The position numbers and the translations under genes are program-made. The notes beneath the pieces are model-generated. The model saw only the letters and a list, made by a program, of their open reading frames with translations. It ran no database searches and was not told where the DNA came from. 64,000 bases of DNA from Yamagishiella unicocca (taxonomy: Eukaryota; Chlorophyta; Chlorophyceae; Chlamydomonadales; Volvocaceae): positions 186,001 through 250,000 of the forward strand of contig BDSL01000090.1 in NCBI GenBank assembly GCA_003116995.1, read 5' to 3'. Below, piece by piece: positions 32,629-45,491 of this stretch (within the stretch, counting starts at the first letter, position 1; every line of letters starts with the position of its first letter).

Positions 32629-35600
32629 TTAGAACTGCCCGTACGCTGGCCCGCCAAAGCCACCACCCATGTGCGGCGGGGCCCCGAACGGCGGAGCCCC
32701 GTAGCCGCCCGTGGGGCCCGCTGCCGCATCCCCGTAGCCGCCGCCTGGCCCACCCGGGCCAACCATGTTGGGCGCCGGCAGGGCGAGCGGCATCAGCGTG
32801 GCGTAGGCGTTGCGCTGTGCCTCCTGGGTACGCTGGGCCTGCGGGTATACAGCAATGGACAGAGGGTGGTGTCTCGATAAGGATCCACACAGATAACCCA
32901 GGAAGCGGCCTTCGCGGGCAGTCCATGAGCTCCAGTGGCGCACATACTAGGACAGCGTCCTGGATAGGACCGCCTCACCTGCTGAGCCTGCTCCTTCTCC
33001 TTCTGCTGCTCCTTGCGCTCGCTCATGAGCAGGTCGACCTTGCCGACGTACTCCTTAAGCATCTGGGAAAGACGGGTCCAGGGAGCAGGAGGCGAGAAGG
33101 TGCCGCAACAGTATGAAACGTGGTCAGCAGCCAGGCCAAACGTAAGGACGCCGTCAATTGTTTACCCCCTTCAAAATCACCTGGATCATGTACGGCATAG
33201 AGTAGTCCGTGAGCCCGTTCATCCACGAAGCCTCGAGCACAACATCCGGCCGTAGCAGATCGTAGCACGTGTACAGGCAGGCCGCGAAGCACTCCTTCTC
33301 GCCCTTCTCGATGAAGTACCTGCCGTCGTGATTGCATGATAGCGGTAAAGAAATATGGAAGGCTCGAGCGAAGTCATGACACGAGTGCGGCCACAGGTGC
33401 ACAACGGTGGTACACATATGGATTCGTAGGAGTGATTGGAACCTGTACGTTCCTAAACCAGAACTCCGTGATTACGAAGCCGTATTGGCGCCAAGCAGCC
33501 TGCTATGCACATGCCACGTGGCATTCCTGGCAGCCGTACGTACTTGAGCAACTCCTCCGCAAGCTCGATGTCACCGCTCTGCGCCGTGGTCTCCATCGCA
33601 TCGCGGAAGAGGCCGTCTGACTTTGCGAGTTCCACTGCGCGCCGCCACTTCTGGTTCTGCTTATAGACCATGGCTGCCAGCCGCCGGAACTCGATGAGCT
33701 CGTGTTTCTCGAGTTTGGCCGCCAGACCCAGCTGTGAGGGGGCACGCGTCATGTGCTTAAACGAAAGCATGGTTCAAGGTCTAGCAGCTGCCCGCTCCCA
33801 GTTGCTGTCCTAAACACAAACGTGAAGCGGGTTGCAATACCCAATGCAGAACAGACAATCCCCCAGGCATGAAGGCTCTGCACCATCGCCATCGCTGTGT
33901 GACGGAACCGTGGACACCGTACCTGGTCGAAGTTGTCATAAGTGGAAATCGAGTGCTTGAGCCCCTCGAAGTCCTCCTCCTCAATCAGCAGGCTGTTAAT
34001 CGCCTCGTTAACCTCAGCATGGTTGGCTTTCTGCGTTTGTCGAAATCGGGGTGGTGGCATCTTGGTTCTCGGATGAAGCACGGGGCGGACGAAGCGCGGG
34101 GCGCATACCAAGTATTCACCAAACAACGACATCGAAGTTCACCATTTGGTGCAGGCCATCCCCTGCCACCGTGCACCTCTGCTCTAAGCCCACGGCCCAC
34201 CTGCACACCCAACAAGTAGTCTTTGATCAGAGGCAGCTGGTTGGCACGGCGCATCATGTCAACCACGCGACCGTGGTCGAGGCGCGACTGCAGTACTCCC
34301 AGCAGGTCGCACAGCAGGTCAGGGTGCTCATCCAGGTAGAAGGAAAGGCCGCGGTAATGCGTCTCAGTGGACGACACCTGCGCGAAAGGGCGGAGAGGAG
34401 GTCTGGATGACCGACGCAAAGACTAGATGGAAGGAGGACGGGAAAGATAGGCTTGCTCAAACATTAATGAGGGGTATAAGCGCCTGTGGCGGCTTAGTAG
34501 CCCACGTGTAGCCCATTTGTGATTAGCCCACTTGAAACAGGCAATCAAGCGCCCTTGCGAAGCCTGAACCGGCGATTAAGTGTGCGGTGGGCAACTAAAG
34601 GGACGATTAGATTCACCTTGACTGCCACGTCCTTAAACTGCACGTGCTCCCAGGCCACCGGCGAGTGGTTGATCATGCACAGCGCAGCGTTGTCGTACTC
34701 GTCGTACGCCATGTACAGCAGGGTAAGCTCCTTCCAGTGTTGTTGCTCGTCGCACACGCGAATGAGACGCGGGATGTTGAGGCGGTTGCCGAACAGCTTA
34801 AGGTGCTCCATGAGCTTCTCAGGCCTGGAGGGTTAGGGAGCGGCATATACGTCAGCCGGCGTCCGGCACCAGCCAAGCGAAAGGCAGCAGTAAGGCCCCG
34901 GAAGAAAACTAGGGCGGCAGTGAGCGAAGCAGCATGCGGGCAGAACGTCGCTCGCGGCTCAAATCACGGGTCGAATTCCATCCCGTGGAGTTAACTTCGT
35001 CCTGGCGGACTTTCCCGTAGCCGCCGCCTCTATGCCGGCTCCACGGACCCTCACCTGTATCGTGCGTACAGGATGCCCAGCTCGGTGAAGATCCCCATGT
35101 GCGCCCGCTCGAGGCCAATGCCGCTCTCCATGAGGGCGATGAGCTCGTCGAAGTGGCCCTTGCGCTGGTACATCTCCGACACCTGGGCACGTCCGTGGGT
35201 GTAACAGGGAGACGGGAGGTCAATCCCATGGTTGTCTGAGAGGCCATGTCCACACCGTTTCATATCAGATGTGTCCGTCACGCGAGCGTGCTTGTTGACA
35301 CTCGTCGCAGTGACCATGCCTCAGAGCCATAGAGAGTGGTTGTGGCGGCACATCCTTTGCCAAGTACAGCCCGGTAACATTGCATGCAAGTGCACCTGGT
35401 AGGGCCAGTGGCATCGTAGCTGCAATGGGTACCCCCTTGCCCAAAACCCGAGTCTGAGCGCACCTCGTCCAGCTCATCCGCGTTGACGATGATCGCCAGA
35501 CCGCACAGCTGCGCCAGTCGGAACTCCTTCACGTCTACGCACGCGTAGCAGACCTGGGCGATGCATGAAAAGAGAAGCGGAGAGGGGTTCATTCAGGACC

Positions 35601-38600
35601 GCAACCACAGGTCGTTGCGTAAAACAAGTGCGCCGGTGCGATGATGCGTGACAGAGATGCGAAGCCCACACAATGTACCGACTCGAGATTGCAATTCAGA
35701 ATTCTGGTTCGACGTTCGTGCGGGGATGGCTTTCGTTGTAGGGCAATGGAAGTTTTACTGGTCGCCAGCGCACCTCCTTCCAGGTCTTCGGGCTGTTAGC
35801 CTTGCGGGCCGCGTCCACCGCCTGCTGGAAGAGGCGCAGGCGCACGAGCGTGGACGCCAGGCGGCCGTAGTTGGGCAGGTGCGCGAACAGCACCCGCGCC
35901 GCCTCGTAGAGCCCCTCCTCGTAGCAGCGGTCTCCGCACGCCTGCAGGTTGGCTTGATGTGTGGCAGAGATAAACTCCTCCAGCGCGGCCATGTTGGACG
36001 TCTTGGCGTACGCATACACCAGCTCCGTGTCAACCTGAAGGGCCACCAGAAAAGCGGGGGAGGCACAAGTCAGGAGGAGTGAAACGGAAAGACATGCCAG
36101 CGCCGCCCCATCCCCGCCTTGCGGTATGCGTTCCAAACTCTGCACAGCTTCCCATGATCCCCAAGCCGCGGCTTAACTCGACGGTCAGCTGGGCCGGGCC
36201 TCACCTTCGCCTCCTTGACCTTCTTGCGCACCATCAGCAGGTACTTGACCAGCTCGTCGTAGCAGCCGCTGCCCTTGGCGGCCTCCGTCACTGCTACGTA
36301 CCTGTGTGGCGGCAGTGGGCGGAACACGTGGTTTGCCGCCAGCTCGTGTGGAGACAGCATAACACGTTCATCATATCTGCAAAACGAGTCTCCCCGTGGC
36401 CAATAGACCCCGTGCAGACTGCAGGCTAGGCCAAGCCTCTAGGAACTCAATGCAGTCGCCTATCACGCTACGGGAAGAACCTCAACGCGTCGAGCATCAC
36501 GGCGATCCCTCCTCCAAGTCACCCAGGACGCACCTGGTAGAGTCTTGAGCCTTCAGGTACGAGGCGATGGCCTCAGCCACCTCCCCTGCAGCCAGCTGTG
36601 CGTGCGCCAACTCGCTCCACACGGGTGCCTCATCGCACTTAGCTGCCCACTCGGACGCACGGCCGAGGTCCTTCAGCTGCTCCAGCAGAACCTGTTTTAA
36701 GTTGGAAACGGATGGTGCGTGCGTAACAAGCCGTGAGGATACGGGTAAGCTGCTGGGAGGTGACGGCAGTCCATGCTTTTACGTGCTGCACTAACAAACC
36801 GCAGCGGCGGCTGTGCGAATGTGCGCATGCCGTTTCGGGTGCCCGCCTGAATGGTATGGCCATTGTCGGCGACGGCCAAGCTTTACACCTCTGCCTGCTC
36901 CCCCTGCAGCGCCTTCCTCCCATGTGTTATTGCCCTTAGGACCCACCTTGACGGCCTCCACGCGCTTGTTGAACTTCTTGTAGATCTCGAAGGCCTCTTC
37001 CGCAAGCCCGTGCTCGATAGCCTTCTCCGCTACGGCCGGCCCATCGAAGTTCTCCAGGCGGTAGATGTAACCCTGGTGGGACGGGGCAAAGCGGCGTCAT
37101 GCGCAACTACCAACTGCACACCCCACGGATACCTTCATCCTACTAGGGGGCATCACACAGGGTCGCGGGCACAAATGGCTGACGGTAGAAAGCCTGTGAG
37201 GGGTGCACGAGCAGCCGCTCGCATTTGCCTTACCTTGACGCGCGACTTGTCCGACTTGATAGCGGTGAGGATGAGCAGGTTCTGCAGGTTGGCGTTGTTG
37301 GAGAAGGCGCTGTTCTGCAGCACGATCTTCTCCAGCAGCTCGATCAGCTCCGCCTGCAGCCCTTGCGCCATGAAGGACTTGACCGTGACGCTGACCTGCG
37401 GAAGAGAAGGCAAGGCGCCAATGTCAGGGGGAAAACGCTGGTGATACGGACAATGAATACAGGCATACGGTGGCGTACGGATGCAGCTGGTGATCTCCAG
37501 ATAACATGTGGTTCAGTCGTTGAGGTAACGTTCAGTGCTGTTCGTGACGTACCTGCTCCGGGTTGCGGCTCTCCGGCAGCGCCGTGCCCACCACCTGCTC
37601 AATGAGCGAGGCGCGGTGCGGGTTGGCCTCATCGAGGACCTTGGCCCACAGCACGGGGTCTCCGCGCTCGACAATGTACCTGAGGCAGCACCCAGGGCGG
37701 GCTCCGTTTGCCTGTGCCAAGCGATGGTCCCGCCAAGAACCCACAGACGTGTAACAGCCGCGTACGAGCCTTTGCCATTTCACCGATGCACGTATTGGCG
37801 TTAGTACCATGTTTCTCCCTCCCTTCGGCTATGCAGCATTTCTTTCACTTTTGTTCCGGAAGGCGACGCGAGCGCGCACTAACCTGGCCTGTGGCTTGAA
37901 CAGAGCGTTCTTCGATGTGCACTCAATGAGGGCATCGTCGCAGGTGCCACGCTTGTAGGCGATGACCGCAAGGTTGGGGTCGCGCTTCTCGGCGTGCCTA
38001 CGGGGCGACGACATGCACGGCCGGGAGGTGAATGTCGACCCTGTGATGCTGAAGAACATGCAGCTGGTTGGCTTGCTTGCTTGAGGACAGGGACAAGGAA
38101 TAAGATGCTCATCACTGCGCTCTTTCCGATTATTTTTTCACAACGCAGCAAGGTTTGGGGGACCAACGGAGCAAATGTGACCAAGGCGTCTGCGGCCTTG
38201 CGAACACGAGTGCACCGACGACGAATAAGGAACAAAGGTATTACGGTATTTATCGCGCCTTCCGACACTTACTTGCCCACAACGAGCGAGTCGTAGTACG
38301 GGTTGGTCGTGAGGAAATGCTCGGGGTTGTTGTTGGTGTCGATGATGATCTTGCCTGCATGTGTTGGGGCACGTAATCCTCGTGACTTCCGTTCCACAGA
38401 TGTCTGGTTGTTTACCACGAGTCCTCCCGATCAGCAGCGACACCGACATGCAGCCCCACTGCAAGCCCCCAACTTACCCAACGCGTTGTGCACGTGCGGG
38501 TCCTGGCTGCCCTCGCTGATGAGGTGCTCCAGGAATGGCGTTAGCAGCTTCAGGCGATTGCGGCGCTCTACGGCCTCCACCAGGCCCTCGACTGGGAGGA

Positions 38601-41600
38601 GCGAGCGCACGGACAGGATCAGGTTGTTGATGAACTCGTCAGGCGCCTCGCAGTCAAGTAGCGCGCCCACGACGGCGGGCGTCTTGGCGGGCGACACCTT
38701 CTGGACGTACCCCTCGATGTACCGCAACAAATTGTTGGCGAACCTGTGTGCAAGGCCAGTAGGCGATAGGCGGGGGAAGCTGATCGCAGTGCCAAATGCG
38801 TGCATGAAATCTTGTACCCCTGGCATCGAGGAGGGAGGCAAGCCTGGCACCGAGCCGGTGCGGAAACTGGGAGGAAAAACTCCAGTACAATGGCAAGCGC
38901 CCTGTAGATCCCAAGCAATCATAACGTTGCCGAAACCCGTATGCTTGGAATGCTTGCGCTTCTACGCAGATGATCCCATCCTCAATGACGCAGCCGCCAT
39001 AATTTCCTCAAGCCCCACTCGTTCACAGAACTACTGACGGAACTACAATTCCGGCACCTGCACGTCTCCCACCCCCCAAACATTAGCTAGCTGTTCTCCC
39101 CTCTTCCGTCCTGCACACGGTTTTAACCCCGCCGCCCCGGCGCGCACTTACAGGTACTGCGTGAGGTCCTCCACCATATCGTGGCGGTCGCACACGTTGA
39201 CGAGCGGCCGCGCGTCCGGCAGCTTGGCCTCCATGAGGAAGGCCTTCACCTTCTCCGGCGGGTAGTGCGTCGACTCGCGCGTGAAGCGCTCCACCTCCTT
39301 CAGGTTGCCGGTGCGAGCAGCAGCCTCGATGTACTTGAAGTGCTCGTCCGGGTCCTGTTACGCGGGAGGCGGGCCGCAGTAAGTGATGTAGGGTGCGTCA
39401 TTGAGGATGTGCTCACGACCTAATGAAAGAACTAGCGCCTGGCATGGTAATGCCACAATAATGCAGCGCAAGCACTGCAGCTCGACTCACCTCGCTGAAC
39501 GCGATGCGCGCCCCCAGGTAGAAGTAGAGGCCGTGGTACGAGTTGTAGGCCTCGAACAGCTCTACGACCTTTGCGGACGTGAGCTGCTCCGTGTACTCCT
39601 TTGCGATGTTGACCACCAGCTGCAGGTTGGCTGCCATGTTGCTCACCAGCAGCTCCTTGAGGCAGTCCAGGGCCCAGTCGCTGCTGAGCGTGCCGAAGAA
39701 CTCGATCAGCGCCTACAGATGGTTGCGAAAAGCAGCAGATATGACAGCATAAGTCTAGAGAGTCGACATGAGGTCGCAGCACAGTCAAACTGCCAGTCGA
39801 CTAGAGGGACCTCGCTGGCCGTGGGGTGCTTACCACCGCAGCAGCACGGTGTTCCTTGCCGCGGTCGTAGGCTTCAATTACATCCTGGAATACTCTGGTT
39901 GTACGCTAGTTCTCAACTCCGCACCGGGTGATGTAGCATCAAGCACGCGCAGCTACTTTTTGTGGTGCGAGGCCAAAGTGTTGCGTGAGGAAAGCGCCAC
40001 AACTCAGTAGCCTGTTTCAGGATAACCCATCTCTCTTACATCGTCACCTCGTCGCCGCCGCGCACCTGGGGGTCAATCGCGTGCGTGTTGATGATGCAGC
40101 GCTTGATGTCCGACAGGTCCGTGTAGTGCTGCAGCGCACGCATGTACAACCCGGCCTTCTCGCACAGCTGCGCGATGCGTGGGCGGTCGTAGTGGCTGAG
40201 CGTGCCGCCGGCCAGGATCGCGTCGGCCACCTGCAAGCGGGCGGGAAACCGCGTTTGTTCGCGAGGATCGACGGAACTTGGGATCGACGGAAAGATAGCC
40301 GTTCCGTAATGCCACAATATGATCCGCTGGCAATGACAAACCCTTACGTCGTCGAACGCTCCGCTTGCTTCGATCCTGGTATGAACCTAAATGGTAGCAT
40401 CTGTGCTGAGGTGAATAGATCCGCTATTACCCATAATCCGATGCCTCTTATGAGGCTTCAGCGCTGCTTTTAATGTCTTGACCCTAAGCACCCATGGCCC
40501 CAGGGACAACGGCCCTACCTGCGGGTTGGTGACCAGGTTGATCTCCAGCAGCTTGCTTTGCAACGGGCCCTGATCCACCCTGTCCCCCGACAGCGCGTCC
40601 AGCAGGAAGGCCGTGGCTTCGCGGATCATGTTACGCTGCAGGCGGAAAGGGTCAACACATGCTTAGCGTCTAGATGCAGGGGGGCCACCTTGTGAAAGTA
40701 CAAACGTCCGGCGGTCTTTGAAGAGACTCCTTGAAGAGGGTGGCAGGGATGGCGGAGCAGGCAGCTAGGCATCCACTTTGTGCGAGCAGTCGACCTGTGT
40801 CTGGGATGGATTTCCTCCTAGCACAACCTTCGCCATTTTCCCCCGGCTGCCCTGCCATGCCCAAGGTCGCCGCAGCCCAGCCCTGCCGCGCCACCACTCC
40901 TGATGCGCCCAGGCCGCGGAGTCGCACCTGCAGGAAGAGGTCCGCCATGACGTTCACCTCCACGGGCGGCGGCACTTGCTTCGCCACCATCTTGGCGAGT
41001 GCCACTGCACCATTGGGGTTGTTCATCATCAGGCTCTGGAGGAGGAACATGTAGTCCAGCTTCTGGCCGCTGGCATTGGTGTATGCAATCAGGGCCTGGA
41101 TGTCACCCTTCTCCGCCAGGGTGGCAATCACCTGGTGGCGACAGACGAACGCGGACGCCAGGGTTACTAATCGGGGAAATTAGCAGGAAAAAAATTGCCA
41201 CGGTTTTATTGTGAACGGCATTGTGAGGTTGAGCAACGGTATTTTATTGTGAACGGCATTGTGAGGTTGGGCAACGGTTTAGACGTGCGCCGATCCACGT
41301 GTAAACCCCTGTACGTGTAACAATGACCATTAACAGGCGAAGAATGTAATACTTGCATTAAAAGTTTCCACATACCTTCTGGCCAGCACCGCACTGTTGG
41401 TAGACCTTCAGCGCGAAGTCCTTGTCACCGGCCGCGCTGATGGCATCACCCAGCTCTTCGCATGCCTAGAAGGAATGAGTGGCACCGGACGGGAGGAAAA
41501 CCATGGAGAGAAGCTCGCGAACCCAAGCATCGAGTTCAGCACCACGCCTGTTGCAGCTCTGTTCCCGTTTCCAGTACGCGGGTTCCGTGTGCATCTCGAC

Positions 41601-44600
41601 TCCCCTGTACCGCCTCTGGTAACAAACGCGCGCAATGTCCTAACATGCATGCCAGAAAGGCGATATGCGAGCATCACTAAACTGATCTTGCATGTGACTC
41701 AAATGTATCGCATTTCGGTTTCACCTTACCCGTATCCTCCAGTCGATATCCTACTTTACATTATAGGCCACTTCCTTATCCTTTCTCGCGACTCGCTCCC
41801 GTGATCGAAAATGGCCATGCTTCACGGCAAACAGTGTTGGCACGACCACGCTGGTAGTAGTATCCCGCATGCAACCAATGGCCGCTACACAATGGAATGC
41901 TCATAACCCACCTCGAGCTTGCCCTCACCCCACCAGTTGACGAGCAGCTCCTTCTTGTTCTGGCTTAGCACTAGCCTGGAAAGGTTTGGTACGCAAAGGA
42001 ACGAGTAACATTCGGCAACGAGTATGCCAGCCATGGCCAAAGGCCGCGACGGAAACCAGGTGTCGGACTTCTGCTCATACCAGTAAACACTACTGTCAGC
42101 ATGCTAAGAATGAAGCTATTTAGCTAGGGGAAGTCTGCAAGCGTAGGATGGACATGCGTGTGTCCTTGACGTGCCCCTGCCCATACTGTGGCCATGTTCT
42201 GCAAGGACCTCTGCAACCCTTGCACGGCGCCAATTGCAACCACTGCGGCGCCGACGAATACCACCAGCGCTAGCCCCAGCCAAGCCTACCTGGCCAGCTC
42301 TCCGCTCTCCGCTGCGTTCAGCTTGCCGCGCTGCAGCAGCACACCTAGGTAAACCAGGATAGGTGGCTTCTGCCCTGCCGCAGGTGCCGCCCCCTTCAGC
42401 CGGTCCATAACCTCCTTCGTGCGCAGCTGGCCCTGCGTAACCGAAAACAACGCTCAGGTATTTTACGGCACGCGTCGGTAGCATTTGGTGCCTCGGCTAG
42501 CGCTCGCTACGAATCCCAAGACGTAAAACGAGTGTTGGTATTGTGGCCCAATCATCCCCGCACAGCGGCGTCCTACCGTTCCCAAACACTGCGCAGCAGG
42601 CGAGGACACGGCAGCGCCCGACGACGGTGTACTTATTTCCCCGTCCCCATGCGCCGGTGCAACTTCAGGGCTAATCATTGTGATTCCACTCCTTCGGAAA
42701 GGGCCCGCCCCACAGGAAGGCCCCCGCACGCAGCCCCAGGCGCCGAACACACCTGCGGGGACTCAGCAGCGCATTCAGCCGCTTCCTTGTATTGTCCGGC
42801 AGAGAAGAACCGCTCAAACTGCTGGCCCACAAGCGACTCCGCGCCCGGCAGGTTGCCGCGCTTGGCCATGGCCATGGCGAGGTCAAGGTTGCCCAGCTGC
42901 TGGCTCACGAACGGCACCATGGAAGCCTCGTTCACGGTTGCCAGCAGCACCTGACCACGCCTACAGAACGTTAACCACAGGCAACATAGGGTTGCGCGCG
43001 GCTCTTGGTGGGGACTCTTTGGAAGGCCGTTCCCACCACTGCACAATACTAATTTTGACCGTCATGGGTTGCCAGCTATGGCATCAGTTGCATCTTGCCA
43101 GCAGTGGCATCAGTTGCAGCTTGATCCTGCAGTACCACCCCGACAACGGATGCCGGGCAGCCTACCGGAGGTTACCCCTGATAGCCTACATTCCAAAGCC
43201 ACTAGACTGTACCTGTTGATGCAGAAGATGCCACCCGTTGCGTCGCTGGTGCAGGCCAGGAAGACAGGATCCGTGCTGATGCGGTTGCGGTACACGGCCG
43301 TTGCGGACTCCAAATCGTACACGAACACGAAGCCGAGCTTGGACACCACATAGACCAGACCGTATTTTTCACTAATCTGCGGGCGTGGTTGCAGTATACT
43401 TAGATCCATGCGCATTACGTAACGCTTATGCTGCATGCACGTGTACATGCTAAGTCATTAGCCGCATACATTTCGACCCTGTCACGAACTGTGCGCAACA
43501 TGCTCTGCAACCGTGGTAACGCACCAAATGTGCGCATGATCGTGCCAAGCGCTGGACGCGGCTGAATCCCGCCACAAAACAAAGTGGTTATAATAAGCAT
43601 TGAATCGTTGTGCACTGCGATTTGATGTAATCATGCACTGGCATCAGTACCCAGCCGGATACTGAGTACAGGGTAGTGGCTGGTCGCAGGTGCGCAGAAG
43701 GTAGCTGGCTCGCTTCCGCTGAACCTACCCGGTCCGGTTACCGAACCCCCTCGCCCACCTCTTTTCTCGCCCACCTCTTTTAGCGCATACCTGAAGCGAG
43801 ACAGGGAAGTCGTCCGCGAAATCCGCCGGGAAGAACAGCTCCGCGCTGCGCTTTATAGCGCCACCAGCTGGGACATACGTTTGAGGGGCAACAATCTGAG
43901 TCAGCCGACTTGCACCGAGATGCTCGTAAATGCCTGGTGGCCAACCGCTCCGATATCCAACCTGGAGGCTCATAGTGCCGACCATAAGGCTGCAGAACTA
44001 GATCATCTGCAGTTCGGACACGTTTGCTTCGGGGCTCTTGCGAGTGGGTCGAGCATCCGTACGTGGTGGTCCACACCCGTATCCACTTTCCACTCACCAG
44101 CTCCCCCGCCCAGCTCGATGACGTGCAATTTGGAAATGATCTGCCCGTCTTTCAGCGTCTTCTGGGCAAATGAAATCACCAGGCTTGCCGCGTCGCGCCC
44201 AGTAAACTGCACGCAGTGCAGGTCGGGCAACCCAGAAGCACGGGGAGAGGTTTGCACAGGCAGAAACTAAGCGTTGCAACGTTGTGAGAAGGGCACGCCA
44301 AGAGACCCTGCTCGTGCGAACGGTTTACATTCCGCTGCCTTGCTGGTGCATACCCCCTGCAACCGGGCCAATGTCACGAGAGCATTGGGATTTATACCGT
44401 CACAGCAACGCGCTGGCCTTCCGAAACCCTACCTTGACGTTGGCAAACGCCGCAGCGTGCGCCTCCAGCGGCTGGCTCTTGGCCTGCTCAAAGGAGTACA
44501 ACTGCATCAGGCCCTTGGCCAGTTGCGGCCTGCGGATCAGTGGCCCCTCATTTTACTTCACGTCTATGGACGAAGCGATCCTGGACATGGACGTACTGCA

Positions 44601-45491
44601 CCATTCCCAGCACGTGGTTTTCCCTAAAGCGTCCGGCCGGTGATGCTAGCGTAGCACCTTGGGGTAGTTTAGTTTCCTTCCTCACAGGAACCATTTCTCC
44701 CTCACTGCCCCGAAATAAGAACAACCGTTTGCACTCATCCATACCTCTCGGGCGCACCAGGTGCAATGCCTATCAGCACCGCCCACTTCCCGTCGGGGCT
44801 AGTACGGTAGCTGATAATCTGAGCACCGGCCAGGTTTGGCGTGCGGTCGAAAACCTTTGTAGGAGCGTCTGAAGCGCCCTGCAATGGAGCACCGCAACCG
44901 TCTCGTGTCACACGCGGGGTCGTGTAACCGACACCGACCAGCTACACCAAGTGGCTGGACAACTGCTTCACATGTATCTTAGCATTATTTGTCGCGTTTG
45001 GACACACCTCCACGTCCCAGTGGTAGACAGCCGTAGAGGTCACGAGGCCGAGCATAGTGGCGCTGATCCACTTCCAGAACTCGACTGTTTCCGGCATTTG
45101 GTAAGCCTTCAGCTTTGTCTTTGTATCAAGGTTGAAGACCTGCAGCGTGTCCCCTGCTGTGCCCGCTGTCACTGCCTTGAGGGCGATGACCTTCTTGTCA
45201 AGGCACATCAGCGCACTATCTGCACTGATCTGTCGCCGAGCAGGTGACAGCGGATTGGTCATATCTACAATAACCACCGTGTTCTGCGCCCCTGTCTCCC
45301 GGATGCAGATGTACTTGTCCGACTCCATCGTGACATTCTTGAACGAAATGAAGTCTTGCGCGACCCCGATGCTGGGAAGCTGCGAACCGGGACATGCTGC
45401 CAGTCAGCTGATCCCTGTTTCGAACCATAGAGCTGCAGCCGCGACTCACCAACAGCTTCTCCTGCACCAGGACTGGCGCTGCCTGTGCCAT
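32629..45491 (-). CDS. CHC: Clathrin heavy chain
   Basis: I resolved 34 exons that stay in phase throughout and sum to 1711 aa (plants about 1700). In order (high-low): 45491-45450, 45379-45008, 44878-44745, 44529-44433, 44206-44098, 43867-43791, 43376-43213, 42960-42753, 42432-42290, 41975-41912, 41465-41376, 41131-40928, 40635-40519, 40230-40066, 39712-39491, 39354-39152, 38743-38478, 38354-38273, 37997-37884, 37679-37553, 37395-37234, 37072-36947, 36691-36534, 36301-36205, 36034-35774, 35553-35464, 35182-35055, 34824-34617, 34377-34201, 34030-33923, 33731-33544, 33319-33181, 33062-32979, 32838-32629. The triskelion leg coats vesicles at the trans-Golgi and plasma membrane. The N-terminal propeller starts at [14 protein letters not shown]; the alpha-solenoid shows [49 protein letters not shown] and [20 protein letters not shown]. 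The plant-like tail has [11 protein letters not shown] and a Gly/Pro-rich end. Confidence 0.97.
39834..39884 (-). other. Candidate in-frame cassette exon in clathrin heavy chain
   Basis: A 51-nt segment inside the intron between exons 14 and 15, bounded by an AG acceptor and a GTAAGC donor. It encodes [17 protein letters not shown] (17 codons, phase 0 at both sides). Including it would insert 17 residues between DPQ and [10 protein letters not shown], where the homologous proteins I know have none. It is therefore left out of the main model. Confidence 0.35.
41202..41280 (+). repeat. Two-copy tandem duplication, about 37-40 bp
   Basis: TTTTATTGTGAACGGCATTG and the following bases occur twice in tandem with one or two differences. 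It lies in the clathrin intron between exons 11 and 12, an AT-rich patch. Confidence 0.85.
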
